The notes under the pieces: generated by a model
The model's database searches: none
What the model was told of the DNA's origin: nothing
The model's input: the letters and a program-made list of their open reading frames with translations, nothing else
Part shown: positions 1-8,642 of the stretch, in pieces
How positions within the stretch are numbered: position 1 is the stretch's first letter
How the letters are laid out: every line of letters begins with the position of its first letter
Origin: CAADGU01 sp035444285
Lineage (GTDB): Bacteria; Chloroflexota; Anaerolineae; Promineifilales; Promineifilaceae
Length of the DNA: 64,000 nucleotides
Direction: 5' to 3'
NCBI GenBank assembly: GCA_035444285.1
Contig: DAOMOK010000002.1
Span: 494,727-558,726, forward strand
Program-made: the position numbers and the translations under genes

Positions 1-1
1 C

Positions 2-1519
2 CGGGTCGAAAGGGCAGAGGCCAAAAGCGATACCGAGGCAGAGAAACTTCAACATATTTTAATACCCACGTCTGCCGGCCCAAACACGGCCTTTGCCATT
101 CAATTTTTGCTGCGGGTGACACCCCGCATCAAGATCACGGCTTTGTATGTGGCTCGCAGTTACCTGGGGTCAAATGAAGAAGCGTTGGGGCGCTCCCGTT
201 TGCGCCAGCTCTTGCAGTTTGTAGATGCCGGGGATCGCCTGGAGAGCCAGGTGATCATGGCTGACAATGTGGCCGATGGCATTGTAGCTGCCACTGAAGA
301 ATGTGACCTGGTGATTATTGGCGCTACCAGAGAAAGTTCGATAGACAAGGTGTTGTTTGGCGACATACCCGCGGCTGTGGTGCGGCAGAGCAAACGCCCG
401 GTGATGATAGTACGCCAGGCGCGCAATCATTTTAATAATTGGGACGCACGTTTATTGTGGCAGTTAAAAAAGTTGTTGCCCCACATGGAACTTTCCAAAC
501 GGACAGAGGCTTATACCCGTATTCGCCGGGGGGCGCGTCCTGATATTGATTTTTACATGCTGATTTCCCTATCCGCGATTATTGCTGCTTTTGGCCTGAT
601 GAGTAACAGTGGGGCTGTGGTGATTGGTGCTATGCTGGTGGCGCCATTGATGTCACCCATTGTGGGTATGGGTATGGCGGTGGTGTTGGGGGATGCGCGT
701 TTCTTGCGCCTGACAACCGGGGCAGTTTTGAAGGGGGCGTTACTGGCAATTTTTGTAGGTATGCTGGCTGGTTTGTTATTGCGGATGATGCATATGGACT
801 TGTCGTCAGAGATTCTGGCACGGACACGGCCGTCCTTGTTGGATTTGGGTATTGCCCTCTTTTCAGGTCTGGCGGCAGCCTATGCCCTCAGCCGCTCGGA
901 TGCAGCAGGGGCGCTGCCGGGAGTGGCTATTGCCGCTGCTCTGGTGCCGCCATTGGCGACGGTCGGCATCACCTTTGCCGCCGGTTATTTTTGGGAATCA
1001 TTAGGCGCGCTACTGCTTTTTGCGACCAATCTGGTTTCCATCAGTTCCGCCACGGCGTTGATGTTCCTGGTATTGGGTTTTCGGCCGGCGCGTAACCAGA
1101 AAGCACGGCGTGCCGTGCAGATGCGTAGTGTCCAGGTGGAATTGCTTTCGTTAGCGATTATCATTTTTCTGTTAAGTGTGTTCACTTTTGAGTTGGCGCA
1201 GGTGCAGTCACAAGAGATACGAATCGAAGAAGTAACGGCGGCCGCGGTAAAAGATAAAGCTATTATCGGTGGCTCGTTGGTGGAGTTGAACTATAGTTTT
1301 GTCAGAGATGAGAACGGTCTTGAACTTTTGCAGATGGATGTGGTAGTACGTTCAAAAGATGAAGTGACATATGATCAGGTGGAGCAATTACAACAAGAAA
1401 TCGGTACTACATTGCAAAATGAGGGAATTGCCGGAAAGATCGCGTTGACGATGTCGGTTATCCAGGTGGTGGAACTGGCTCCGCTCATTCCACCTACGGC
1501 CACGCCCTCCCCCCAGTAG
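2..1519 (+). CDS. USP-domain DUF389 membrane protein (5' partial)
   Basis: The reading frame is open to the left edge, and the edge-proximal residues look like the start of a universal stress protein domain (ILIPTSAGPNTAFA), so the true start lies before the window. Residues to about 135 are a USP domain ending in a GAT...LFGDIPAAVV nucleotide-binding pattern. After this comes a DUF389 membrane domain with RRGARPDIDFYMLISLSA and GAMLVAPLMSPIVGMG and about six hydrophobic helices, then a soluble C-terminal tail. DUF389 proteins are poorly characterised membrane proteins, sometimes annotated TIGR00341. A stress or small-ligand-gated membrane function is inference only. It is followed by a repeat-rich gap and the tRNA pair. 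Confidence 0.85.
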   Translation, partial: RVERAEAKSDTEAEKLQHILIPTSAGPNTAFAIQFLLRVTPRIKITALYVARSYLGSNEEALGRSRLRQLLQFVDAGDRLESQVIMADNVADGIVAATEECDLVIIGATRESSIDKVLFGDIPAAVVRQSKRPVMIVRQARNHFNNWDARLLWQLKKLLPHMELSKRTEAYTRIRRGARPDIDFYMLISLSAIIAAFGLMSNSGAVVIGAMLVAPLMSPIVGMGMAVVLGDARFLRLTTGAVLKGALLAIFVGMLAGLLLRMMHMDLSSEILARTRPSLLDLGIALFSGLAAAYALSRSDAAGALPGVAIAAALVPPLATVGITFAAGYFWESLGALLLFATNLVSISSATALMFLVLGFRPARNQKARRAVQMRSVQVELLSLAIIIFLLSVFTFELAQVQSQEIRIEEVTAAAVKDKAIIGGSLVELNYSFVRDENGLELLQMDVVVRSKDEVTYDQVEQLQQEIGTTLQNEGIAGKIALTMSVIQVVELAPLIPPTATPSPQ

Positions 1520-1561
1520 TCGTAGCAAAATAAAGCCGCACTTTGTTGGAGATTTAGAGAT

Positions 1562-1703
1562 TGGTTAGTGTCACGAAGTTTTCGCCACCCTCTTGAGACT
1601 ACAATGGATGGAGAAACAAGCTGATAAATTTCCAGAGAGGAATCCGTTCATTTCTTTATCTGCTGTAGTCATGGCGAAGAACTAATGACACTAACGAGAT
1701 TGG
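1562..1703. repeat. Imperfect foldback element, about 140 bp
   Basis: The two ends are inverted copies: GTTAGTGTCA near 1563 matches TGACACTAAC near 1685. TTCGCCA near 1580 matches TGGCGAA near 1672, and GACTACA near 1597 matches TGTAGTC near 1664. The centre has no open frame worth calling. It looks like a small non-autonomous foldback or decayed insertion between the DUF389 gene and the tRNAs. Confidence 0.5.
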
Positions 1704-1726
1704 AACTATAAGTGTAGTTATTGCCT

Positions 1727-1903
1727 GGCAACGGCCGTTCAGCAATTCAAAATATAAAAACCCGGCGATTAAAATCGCGGCTACAGAGGGCAAAGCCCAC
1801 CTGCGTGGGCTGTACGACAGTCGGCGAAGGCCGACTTTGCCTTTGTTGGTGCAGATTTATCTGCCGCCGCAAACCAAATTTCGAATTGCTGACGGCCGTT
1901 GCC
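1727..1903. repeat. Foldback element with terminal inverted repeats
   Basis: GGCAACGGCCGTTCAGCAATTC (split here as GGCAACGGCCGT plus TCAGCAATTC) at 1727-1748 is repeated in inverted orientation at 1883-1903 with one base difference. Each end has the octamer ACGGCCGT in it. Between the ends are nested hairpins: GCGATT/AATCGC, AGCCCAC/GTGGGCT and AGTCGGC/GCCGACT. An open frame of 79 codons across it has no recognisable product and is not called. This and the preceding element fill the 430-base gap 1520-1949. Confidence 0.55.
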
Positions 1904-1949
1904 CTTACTTGCCGCAAAGGTAGCCTTATGGTAGCATTCTGCCACCCAT

Positions 1950-2023
1950 GGCGGGTGTAGCGTAGCGGTTAACGCGTCTGGTTGTGGCCCAGAAGACCGT
2001 GGGTTCAAATCCCACCACTCGCC
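1950..2023 (+). tRNA. tRNA-His (GTG)
   Basis: A full cloverleaf can be folded. The acceptor GCGGGTG at 1951-1957 pairs with CACTCGC at 2016-2022. G at 1950 acts as the histidine-specific G-1 opposite C at 2023. The anticodon stem TCTGG/CCAGA encloses the loop TTGTGGC with anticodon GTG at 1984-1986. The T arm is GTGGG-TTCAAAT-CCCAC. CCA is not properly encoded. Confidence 0.95.
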
Positions 2024-2031
2024 CAAACCTG

Positions 2032-2094
2032 ATTGGTAATCGGTTATCGGTGATTCGGTTCACTGATAACCGATTGCTTTTTACCGATTACCAG
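2032..2094. repeat. Inverted short tandem array between two tRNAs
   Basis: TTGGTAATCGGTTATCGGTGA and its inverted counterpart CACTGATAACCG...ACCGATTACCA form a long imperfect hairpin between tRNA-His and tRNA-Arg. The unit GGTAATCG is the same as in arrays near 39.5, 46.4 and 49.3 kb. Confidence 0.75.
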
Positions 2095-2099
2095 CATAA

Positions 2100-2172
2100 G
2101 CGCCCGTAGCTCAATGGACAGAGTAACTGACTTCGAATCAGGCGGTTGGGGGTTCGAGTCCCTCCGGGCGTA
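2100..2172 (+). tRNA. tRNA-Arg (TCG)
   Basis: The acceptor GCGCCCG at 2100-2106 pairs with CGGGCGT at 2165-2171 with one G-T pair, and A at 2172 is the discriminator. The anticodon loop CTTCGAA gives anticodon TCG at 2133-2135, reading CGA. The T arm is GGGGG-TTCGAGT-CCCTC. The first anticodon-stem pair is a mismatch. It lies 76 bases after tRNA-His on the same strand. Confidence 0.93.
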
Positions 2173-2206
2173 CTCCTAAACTGCGTTTACGGCCGTTTCT
2201 GGTGGT

Positions 2207-2234
2207 TTGCGCATTTTTTCACTTTCGTTATAAT
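2207..2234 (+). promoter_or_regulatory. Sigma70-type promoter for rpsB operon
   Basis: TTGCGC at 2207-2212, a 16-base spacer and a consensus TATAAT at 2229-2234. This leaves a leader of about 250 nt before rpsB. The rest of the 319-base gap 2173-2491 shows no open frame; an S2 autoregulatory leader is possible but I see no defined structure. Confidence 0.6.
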
Positions 2235-2491
2235 CCCCACGTTTTGCTGCCGGGTTTCCCTGACGACCAGATGCAAAGGGGTGGCGCGGCTTTTCACTTA
2301 AAAGTTTTTATCAATTAAACACATACCCGGATTGTGACAGGGGTGCTTATGCCACATCAAAAGTCGGCCTATTTGCAGGCCCGGTATAAGGTGTGGAGGC
2401 CACATAAGTCTTGTGACAGTGTGAGGGGTATGGATGGAGCGATAGTTTGGTCGGCTGGCGCTCAAAAAACAAGTATAAGGAGAATAACCCC

Positions 2492-3367
2492 ATGGCCATT
2501 GTTTCAATGAAGGCCCTCCTGGAAACAGGCGTGCACTTCGGGCACCGTACCCGCCGTTGGAATCCGAAGATGAAACCTTACATCTTCACCGAACGCAACG
2601 GCATTCACATCCTCGATTTACAACAAACGATTGTGATGATTGAAGATGCCTATAACCTGATCCGTGATACCGTCGCTCAGGGTGGTTCGGTTTTGTTTGT
2701 GGGCACCAAACGGCAGGCGCAGGATACTATTTCTAGCGAGGCTTCGCGCGGCTTGCAGCCCTACGTGAACCAACGCTGGTTGGGTGGTACGTTGACAAAC
2801 TGGCAAACCATTCGCCGCCGGATTGATTACCTGAAAAAGCTGGAAGCCCGGCGGGACGCGGGTGAGTTTGCAGCTTTGAAAAAGCGCGAACGGCTGCATG
2901 TGGAGCACGAAATTGAGAAATTGAATTTGCGTTTGGGTGGTGTGCGGAATATGCGTGACCTGCCCGAGTTGCTGTTTATTATTGACGTGAACCATGAAGA
3001 GACGGCCGTGCGTGAGGCAAACAAACTCGGCATTCCGATTGTGGCGTTGGTAGATACCAATTGTGATCCGGATCCCATTGATTACCTCATTCCTTCCAAT
3101 GATGACGCCATTCGGGCCATTAAGCTGATTGCCGGCAAGATGGCGGATGCGGCGTTGGAAGGTCTGGCAATGCGCAAAGAGACGATGGGTGAACATTACG
3201 ACGAACGCGCCTATGAGACTTCCTTTGATGGAATGGAAGATGTGGATGACGAAGTGTTATTGGGCGAATCCACTTTAGCCAAAATGCGCAAAGCGGCTGA
3301 AGCCTTTGATGATGAGGATGCTGAGGACGTCGCCTTCGATGATTTTGATGATGGTGATGAAGAGTAA
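2492..3367 (+). CDS. rpsB: 30S ribosomal protein S2
   Basis: It starts at ATG 2492, eight bases after AAGGAGAA (2478-2485), giving MAIVSMKALLETGVHFGHRT; an in-frame upstream start at 2447 lacks a ribosome site. The S2 fold runs through about residue 225, with signatures MKPYIFTERNGIHILDL, WLGGTLTNWQTI and IPIVALVDTNCDPD. At 291 residues it is longer than the usual ~240-260 because of a very acidic tail (DDEDAEDVAFDDFDDGDEE at the end). It binds the small subunit near S1 and S8. It heads the standard rpsB-tsf-pyrH-frr block and is probably expressed from the TATAAT promoter upstream. Confidence 0.97.
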   Translation: MAIVSMKALLETGVHFGHRTRRWNPKMKPYIFTERNGIHILDLQQTIVMIEDAYNLIRDTVAQGGSVLFVGTKRQAQDTISSEASRGLQPYVNQRWLGGTLTNWQTIRRRIDYLKKLEARRDAGEFAALKKRERLHVEHEIEKLNLRLGGVRNMRDLPELLFIIDVNHEETAVREANKLGIPIVALVDTNCDPDPIDYLIPSNDDAIRAIKLIAGKMADAALEGLAMRKETMGEHYDERAYETSFDGMEDVDDEVLLGESTLAKMRKAAEAFDDEDAEDVAFDDFDDGDEE

Positions 3368-3427
3368 ATTGGTCATGGCAACGGCCGTGTTACCCTACTA
3401 ACATATTTTGGAGACTAAACAGAAGGT

Positions 3428-4030
3428 ATGGCCATAACAACTGCACAAATAAAAGAACTGCGCGAAGCAACAGGCGCAGGAGTGTTGGAAGCGAAAAAAG
3501 CGCTGGAAGCAACCGGTGGGGATTATGAAAAAGCGGTAGATTTACTGCGTGAAAAAGGCGCTGCCCGCGCTGCCAAACGTTCCGAACGGGCTGCCAGCGA
3601 AGGCATTATTGAACTATATGCTCATCCAGGCAACCGCGTGGGCGTCATGTTAGAGTTAAATTGTGAGACCGATTTTGTCGGCCGTAACGAAGAGTTCCGT
3701 AATCTGGCGCATAACCTGGCTTTGCACATTGCGGCTATGGGGCCACGTTATCTGACTCGTGAAGAAGTACCTCAGGCCGAATTGGACCGCGAACTGGATG
3801 TGCTGCGTGCCCAGGCCAAATCAGAAGGTAAACCGGACAATATCGTTGACAAAATTGTTCAGGGCCGCATGGCTAAGTTTTACGAAGAGTTCTGCTTGTT
3901 GGAACAACCATTTGTGAAAGATGACAGCATCAAGATTAGCGACATGGTCACTGACGTGATTCGCAAAACGGGTGAGAACATTATCATCCGTCGTTTTGCC
4001 CGCTACGAGTTGGGCGAATCCTTAGATTAG
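3428..4030 (+). CDS. tsf: Elongation factor Ts
   Basis: Guanine nucleotide exchange factor for EF-Tu. The N-terminal UBA-like segment MAITTAQIKELREATGAGVL and the core signature LNCETDFVGRNEEF (about residues 76-89) are clear. With 200 residues it is the short form found in Thermus, cyanobacteria and Chloroflexota, lacking part of the second core subdomain of the 280-residue E. coli protein. It follows rpsB by 60 bases and is followed by a strong terminator, so rpsB-tsf probably forms one transcript separate from pyrH. Confidence 0.96.
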   Translation: MAITTAQIKELREATGAGVLEAKKALEATGGDYEKAVDLLREKGAARAAKRSERAASEGIIELYAHPGNRVGVMLELNCETDFVGRNEEFRNLAHNLALHIAAMGPRYLTREEVPQAELDRELDVLRAQAKSEGKPDNIVDKIVQGRMAKFYEEFCLLEQPFVKDDSIKISDMVTDVIRKTGENIIIRRFARYELGESLD

Positions 4031-4037
4031 GCGGCAG

Positions 4038-4073
4038 AAAAATGAGGGCGTTCCTGAGAGCGCCCTCATTTTT
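4038..4073 (+). terminator. Rho-independent terminator after tsf
   Basis: AAAATGAGGGCG and CGCCCTCATTTTT form a 12 bp stem with a 10-base loop followed by a T run. It separates tsf from pyrH although the four genes are usually cotranscribed. Confidence 0.9.
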
Positions 4074-4135
4074 CTACTGCAACCCTCATGCCCGAATGGG
4101 GCGCCCCCATTACCAATTTAGCGGAGTCAAGTTCA

Positions 4136-4867
4136 ATGGCATCAATTCAATATAAACGTGTGTTGCTCAAGATGGGTGGGGAAGCCTTGTCTGGCCCTTC
4201 CGGGTTTGGCATTGATCCCGTTCGCGCTGTCCAGGTTGCCCAGATTGTGAAGGATGTTTATGATTTAGGGGTGCAGGTGGCGCTTGTGATTGGAGGTGGT
4301 AACTTGTGGCGTGGTTCTGTGGGCAGCGCCATGGGTATGGAACGGGCGTCAGCCGACCACATTGGCATGATTGCCACGGTGATGAATGCACTGGCCTTAC
4401 AGGATGCGCTGGAGAGGAAAGGCATTGCTACCCGTGTACAAACAGCCATTGAAATGCGCACCATTGCTGAGCCTTATATCCGCTTACGGGCAATTCGCCA
4501 TTTGGAAAAGGGGCGGGTGGTTATTTTTGGGGCCGGCACGGGGAATCCTTATTTTACGACGGACTCAGCCGGCGCTTTGCGAGCAATGGAGATCAATGCA
4601 GATGTGTTGATCAAAGCCACAAAAGTGGGCGCAATTTATGATGATGACCCGGAGAAGAATCCACAGGCGCGGCGTTTTGATAAAATTTCGTACATTGACT
4701 TTTTGAATTTGCGGTTGAAAGTGATGGACAGCACGGCCGTCTCCCTGTGTATGGACAACGACCTGCCGATTGTCGTGTTGAATTTTTGGCAGGAGGATAG
4801 CGTGAAGCGATTCCTGCAGGGTGAGGATATTGGCACTACCATCACCAACCTGGAACCTGGCCAATGA
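4136..4867 (+). CDS. pyrH: UMP kinase
   Basis: Phosphorylates UMP to UDP in pyrimidine nucleotide synthesis; an amino-acid-kinase-fold enzyme, hexameric in the family. Residues 6-20 (KRVLLKMGGEALSG) bind phosphate. GGGNLWRG (about 53-60) and GAGTGNPYFTTDSA (about 129-142) are diagnostic of bacterial PyrH. I chose ATG 4136, which has GGAG nine bases upstream; an in-frame ATG at 4088 would add 16 residues that look unlike the family. The 243-residue length is typical. It lies between the tsf terminator and frr. Confidence 0.95.
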   Translation: MASIQYKRVLLKMGGEALSGPSGFGIDPVRAVQVAQIVKDVYDLGVQVALVIGGGNLWRGSVGSAMGMERASADHIGMIATVMNALALQDALERKGIATRVQTAIEMRTIAEPYIRLRAIRHLEKGRVVIFGAGTGNPYFTTDSAGALRAMEINADVLIKATKVGAIYDDDPEKNPQARRFDKISYIDFLNLRLKVMDSTAVSLCMDNDLPIVVLNFWQEDSVKRFLQGEDIGTTITNLEPGQ

Positions 4868-4875
4868 AAATTTGG

Positions 4876-4914
4876 TCATGAATTTCACGAAAAGACATGA
4901 ACTCGTGAAATTCG
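4876..4914. repeat. Inverted repeat between pyrH and frr
   Basis: TGAATTTCACGA and TCGTGAAATTCG form a hairpin with a 12-base loop, followed by TGTCCATTCGTGGC, which repeats the TTCGTG unit. It sits directly before the frr ribosome site and may affect frr translation. Confidence 0.6.
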
Positions 4915-4950
4915 TGTCCATTCGTGGCTTTTTCAAGGGAGGAAAACGAG

Positions 4951-5508
4951 ATGATACGCGAAGTATTGGCGGAAACAGAATCGAGAATGCAAGGCGCTAT
5001 TACCTCATTGGAAGCTGATTTAAGCGGGTTTCGTACCGGGCGCGCTTCCCCTCATCTGGTGGACAAAATCGTTGTGGAAATGTATGGGGTGGAAATGCCC
5101 CTGAATCAAATGGCGGTTATTTCGGTGCCGGAACCGCAGCAGTTGGCGATACGGCCGTATGACGCCAGTTCCATCACGGCCATTGAAAAAGCAATTATGC
5201 GCTCTGACCTGGGTATTATGCCCAATAATGACGGCAAGATAATCCGTTTGAATCTGCCCCGATTAACAGAAGAGCGGCGGCGGGATTTGACTAAAATGGC
5301 GCACAAACGAGTGGAAGAGGCCAAAGTGGCCGTGCGTAATGTACGCCGCGATGCTCTGAGCGATTTGCGCGACATGAAAAGCGAATCCATGATTACCGAA
5401 GATGAGTTTCACCGCAGTCAGGATGACCTGCAAGCCCTGACCGACCGGTATGTGAAAAACATTGACGAAATCGGCGAGAACAAAGAAGCCGAGATCATGG
5501 AAGTATAA
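4951..5508 (+). CDS. frr: Ribosome recycling factor
   Basis: Splits post-termination ribosomes together with EF-G. ATG 4951 follows GGGAGG at a suitable distance and yields 185 residues, exactly the usual RRF length; an upstream in-frame GTG at 4924 would add nine residues. Diagnostic segments are LSGFRTGRASPHLVD (about 26-40), PLNQMAVISVPEPQQL and LPRLTEERRRDLTKMAHK. It is followed six bases later by uppS. Confidence 0.97.
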   Translation: MIREVLAETESRMQGAITSLEADLSGFRTGRASPHLVDKIVVEMYGVEMPLNQMAVISVPEPQQLAIRPYDASSITAIEKAIMRSDLGIMPNNDGKIIRLNLPRLTEERRRDLTKMAHKRVEEAKVAVRNVRRDALSDLRDMKSESMITEDEFHRSQDDLQALTDRYVKNIDEIGENKEAEIMEV

Positions 5509-5514
5509 AATTGC

Positions 5515-6252
5515 ATGGCTGAGCGCACATCACCTCTGGATTTAGCGGACCTGGTTATTCCAACGCATGTGGCCATTATCATGGATGGCAACGGCCGTTG
5601 GGCCAAAAAACGCGGTTTACCCCGGCAGGCTGGCCATCGCGCCGGCGCCGAAAACCTGCGCCGCATCATCAACGCCTGCGTCGAATTCAAAATCAAAATC
5701 CTCACCATTTACGCCTTTTCCACCGAAAATTGGGGCCGCCCGGAGATGGAAGTGCGCGGCCTGATGAAAATTATTTCCCGCGTCATTGACCAGGAACTGA
5801 AAGATTTGCACGCCCAGGGTGTCTGCCTGCACCATCTCGGTTCGATGAGCGGTGTGGCCCCCAGCTTGCAAGAAAAAGTGCATCGCGCCCTGGAACTGAC
5901 TAAAAATAATGATCGGCTCATCCTGAATGTGGCCTTTAACTACGGCGGGCGGGCCGAAATTTTGCAAGCGGTGAAGCAAATTTTGGCAGACAACGTGGCC
6001 CCCGATGACCTGACCGAAGATTTATTCAGTTCCTATCTGTTTACGCGAGGGCTGCCGGACCCAGACCTGGTGATTCGTACCAGCGGTGAGCTGCGCATCA
6101 GTAATTTTCTTATCTGGCAGGCGGCTTATTCCGAGTTTTATCCCACGCCGGTTTATTGGCCGGATTTTGGCCGTGAAGATTTATATGAAGCGATTTTGGC
6201 TTTTAACCAGCGTGAACGGCGGTTTGGACTGGTGACAGAATCGCCGGTGTAA
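5515..6252 (+). CDS. uppS: Isoprenyl (undecaprenyl) diphosphate synthase
   Basis: A cis-prenyltransferase that makes the lipid carrier for cell-wall glycans. HVAIIMDGNGRWAKKRGLPR (about 18-37) has the conserved catalytic Asp and the diphosphate-binding loop. GHRAGAENLRRI, AFSTENWGRP and the C-terminal RTSGELRISNFLIWQAAYSE complete the family pattern. At 245 residues it matches family length. The ribosome site is weak, which fits translational coupling to frr, six bases upstream. It is followed by cdsA, the common bacterial order. Confidence 0.96.
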   Translation: MAERTSPLDLADLVIPTHVAIIMDGNGRWAKKRGLPRQAGHRAGAENLRRIINACVEFKIKILTIYAFSTENWGRPEMEVRGLMKIISRVIDQELKDLHAQGVCLHHLGSMSGVAPSLQEKVHRALELTKNNDRLILNVAFNYGGRAEILQAVKQILADNVAPDDLTEDLFSSYLFTRGLPDPDLVIRTSGELRISNFLIWQAAYSEFYPTPVYWPDFGREDLYEAILAFNQRERRFGLVTESPV

Positions 6253-6312
6253 GGGTCGTCGTAACAGCTACGGCCGTGAACCGCTGCCGCAGTCACTACA
6301 AACGTAGATAGT

Positions 6313-7149
6313 ATGTTTCTACAACGCGCCCTGGTTGCTCTCATTTTTGGCCCGCTGGCTCTGCTGCTCATTTATTTTGGCGACGAACTGGGTGGGTTGG
6401 TTTATTTTGTGCCCTTTGCCATCCTCCTGGCTCTGGCTACGATGGAATACGTGCAGTTGACGCGCCATTTAGGCTGGCAGGTGGCCGTCTGGTTGCTCTT
6501 GCCATTGGTGATTGGGCAATGGGTATTGGCCCAATGGGGGGAACCGGAATGGGTGGGGCCTTCCATACTCATTAGCATGTTGATCATGTTAACGGCCGTA
6601 CTCTACGCCTACGAAAAACAAAGCAGCCAGACCGTGGCCGTGGACTGGATGGCCTACATGGGTGGCTTCTTCTTGTTAGGTTGGTTGGGCAGCCACTTTT
6701 TCTTGTTGCGCGGTATTCCCCACTATGCCTGGCAGTGGACAATGTTAGCCATGCTCACCACCTGGATAGCCGATTCGGGTGCTTATGTGGTGGGTAAGTT
6801 TGTGGCCGGTAAATATGTTTTGGGGAAGCATAAACTGTCGCCCCGGCTGAGTCCGAACAAAACGGTGGAAGGCTTTTTCGGCGGCGTGGTACTGGGCACA
6901 TTTTTTGTTGTGTTGATTGGTTATTTCCTGCAAGTGCCCTTCTGGCCCCTGGTAATTTTGGGGTTAGCGATCACCATTTTGGGGCCGTTGGGTGATTTGA
7001 GCATTTCCCTGCTGAAGCGGGAAGCTGGGGTGAAGGATTCCGGTAATTTGCTGCCCGGACACGGCGGCGCTTTAGATCGGGTGGATACTTTGTTATGGGC
7101 GGTGGCCATTGCCTATTACCTGGCGCTCTACCTGCCACAGCTTTCATAA
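6313..7149 (+). CDS. cdsA: Phosphatidate cytidylyltransferase
   Basis: Integral membrane enzyme converting phosphatidic acid and CTP to CDP-diacylglycerol. Hydrophobic helices fill most of the 278 residues. The C-terminal signature is visible: SPNKTVEGFFGGVVLG (about residues 176-191), then GPLGDLSISLLKREAGVKDSG and LPGHGGALDRVDTLL. Its place directly after uppS is typical. No convincing Shine-Dalgarno sequence precedes ATG 6313. An ACGGCCGT octamer sits in the 60-base gap before it. Confidence 0.95.
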   Translation: MFLQRALVALIFGPLALLLIYFGDELGGLVYFVPFAILLALATMEYVQLTRHLGWQVAVWLLLPLVIGQWVLAQWGEPEWVGPSILISMLIMLTAVLYAYEKQSSQTVAVDWMAYMGGFFLLGWLGSHFFLLRGIPHYAWQWTMLAMLTTWIADSGAYVVGKFVAGKYVLGKHKLSPRLSPNKTVEGFFGGVVLGTFFVVLIGYFLQVPFWPLVILGLAITILGPLGDLSISLLKREAGVKDSGNLLPGHGGALDRVDTLLWAVAIAYYLALYLPQLS

Positions 7150-7242
7150 TTGAGATGGTCTGGCTATAATACGGCCGTATTCTGATTCTGTTGTTTCCCA
7201 CAAACCTGCTGATTCCCACCTTTTCATACGGAGGCGCAAGTC

Positions 7243-8256
7243 ATGACCAAAATTGTCACAATTGAACGCTTCATCCTCGATCATCAACCTGACTATGCCC
7301 GGGGTGAGTTTACAAACCTGTTATACGACATCGCCCTGGCTGCCAAAGTGATTGCCCACAAAACGAATCGCGCTGGCCTGGTGGACATTTTGGGCCGGGC
7401 TGGCGCCGTCAACATTCAGGGCGAAATTCAGCAAAAGCTGGATGTTTTTGCTGATGACATTATTTTCCGTATCTGTGATCATACCGGGCGTCTATGTGTG
7501 ATGGCCTCCGAAGAGCGGGAACAAATCATTCCCATTCCCGAACCGTACAAAAAAGGCTCATATGTGCTGGTTTATGATCCCCTTGATGGTTCGTCAAACA
7601 TTGATGTCAACGTGAGCATTGGCACCATTTTTGGCGTGTATCGCTGTAAAAATTGGGAAAATCGAGGGCGATTAGAAGATGTGTTGCAGCCCGCGCGAAA
7701 TCTGGTGGCTGCCGGTTATGTGTTATACGGTTCCAGCACTATGCTGGTGTATACCACTGGGCAGGGCGTTCATGGTTTTACACTTGATCCTGAACTGGGT
7801 GAGTTTTTGCTTTCCCATGAAAACATGCGGCTACCGGAGCCACCGGCCTATTACAGTGTGAATAGCTCGTACTTTGAATCATGGTCGCCGCAAATTCAAC
7901 AATATGCCCACTGGTTGCAAGGGCTGGATGGCTCAAATGCGCCTAAAATGTCGGCGCGGTACATTGGCTCATTGGTGGCCGATATTCACCGTAACCTGAT
8001 GCGTGGTGGCATCTTTTGTTATCCGGCGGAGAAAAACAAACCAAATGGCAAGATTCGGCTGTTGTATGAAGCTGGCCCCCTGGCATTTATGATTGAACAG
8101 GCGGGAGGGTATGCGTCCGACGGCCGTCGTAACATCTTGGATATTGAACCCACCGATCTGCACCAACGCACCCCCTTTTATATTGGCAACCGGTCGCTGG
8201 TGCATAGGGCTGAATATTACATTGAACAGGAAATTGACTTGACTATGGATGCATGA
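7243..8256 (+). CDS. fbp: Fructose-1,6-bisphosphatase class I
   Basis: Hydrolyses fructose 1,6-bisphosphate in gluconeogenesis or a Calvin-type cycle. ATG 7243 follows GGAGG by eight bases. The metal-binding core YDPLDGSSNIDVNVSIGTIF (about residues 108-127) and the C-terminal substrate segment KIRLLYEAGPLAFMIEQAGG are intact. The 337-residue length is normal. It probably has its own promoter: TATAAT at 7165-7170 lies 72 bases upstream, though a good -35 box is not obvious. No other carbon-fixation gene is in the window, so a role in gluconeogenesis is the safer reading. Confidence 0.96.
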   Translation: MTKIVTIERFILDHQPDYARGEFTNLLYDIALAAKVIAHKTNRAGLVDILGRAGAVNIQGEIQQKLDVFADDIIFRICDHTGRLCVMASEEREQIIPIPEPYKKGSYVLVYDPLDGSSNIDVNVSIGTIFGVYRCKNWENRGRLEDVLQPARNLVAAGYVLYGSSTMLVYTTGQGVHGFTLDPELGEFLLSHENMRLPEPPAYYSVNSSYFESWSPQIQQYAHWLQGLDGSNAPKMSARYIGSLVADIHRNLMRGGIFCYPAEKNKPNGKIRLLYEAGPLAFMIEQAGGYASDGRRNILDIEPTDLHQRTPFYIGNRSLVHRAEYYIEQEIDLTMDA

Positions 8257-8376
8257 TATACTCCGCTTGCCCATAAAGTGGATACCAAAAGCTCCCTGTA
8301 ACGATTTGACGACCAACACTCAGGAGAGAAACGCACGGTTGAGCCTGCGTATAATTTCCCCCAAATGACAAGCAAT

Positions 8377-8404
8377 TTTACACTGATATTGATCTACTCA
8401 TAAT
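8377..8404 (+). promoter_or_regulatory. Candidate promoter for rho
   Basis: TTTACA at 8377-8382, 16 bases, CATAAT at 8399-8404: five of six consensus bases in each box. It would give a leader of about 230 nt before rho. The remainder of the gap after fbp has an isolated TATAAT at 8350 and one ACGGCCGT, but no gene. Confidence 0.4.
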
Positions 8405-8642
8405 CCACACAGGTATCAGGTGTACCTGGGTCATACTTTTTAATATGCCATTGGAGCAGCAGCCCCAACCGTTTACCAAATAAGGTTACAACAAATAGAT
8501 GCCTGTTTCTGGCTGTTGTCTGTTACCTGGCTACTGGACGGCCGTTTAGAACCGCGCATCAGTCGCGTTAAACACAATTTGTCAGGATAAACCTCAATTT
8601 TAAGGAGAATTCACAGAGAACATGTCTCTCGGAGAAAGCCAA

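Noticed and set aside
1721..1960. Open frame of 79 codons before tRNA-His
   Set aside because: It lies across a foldback element and runs into the tRNA; product rich in Arg and Cys with no family.
7243..8256. Calvin cycle indication
   Set aside because: A class I FBPase alone serves gluconeogenesis; no rbcL or prk is seen.
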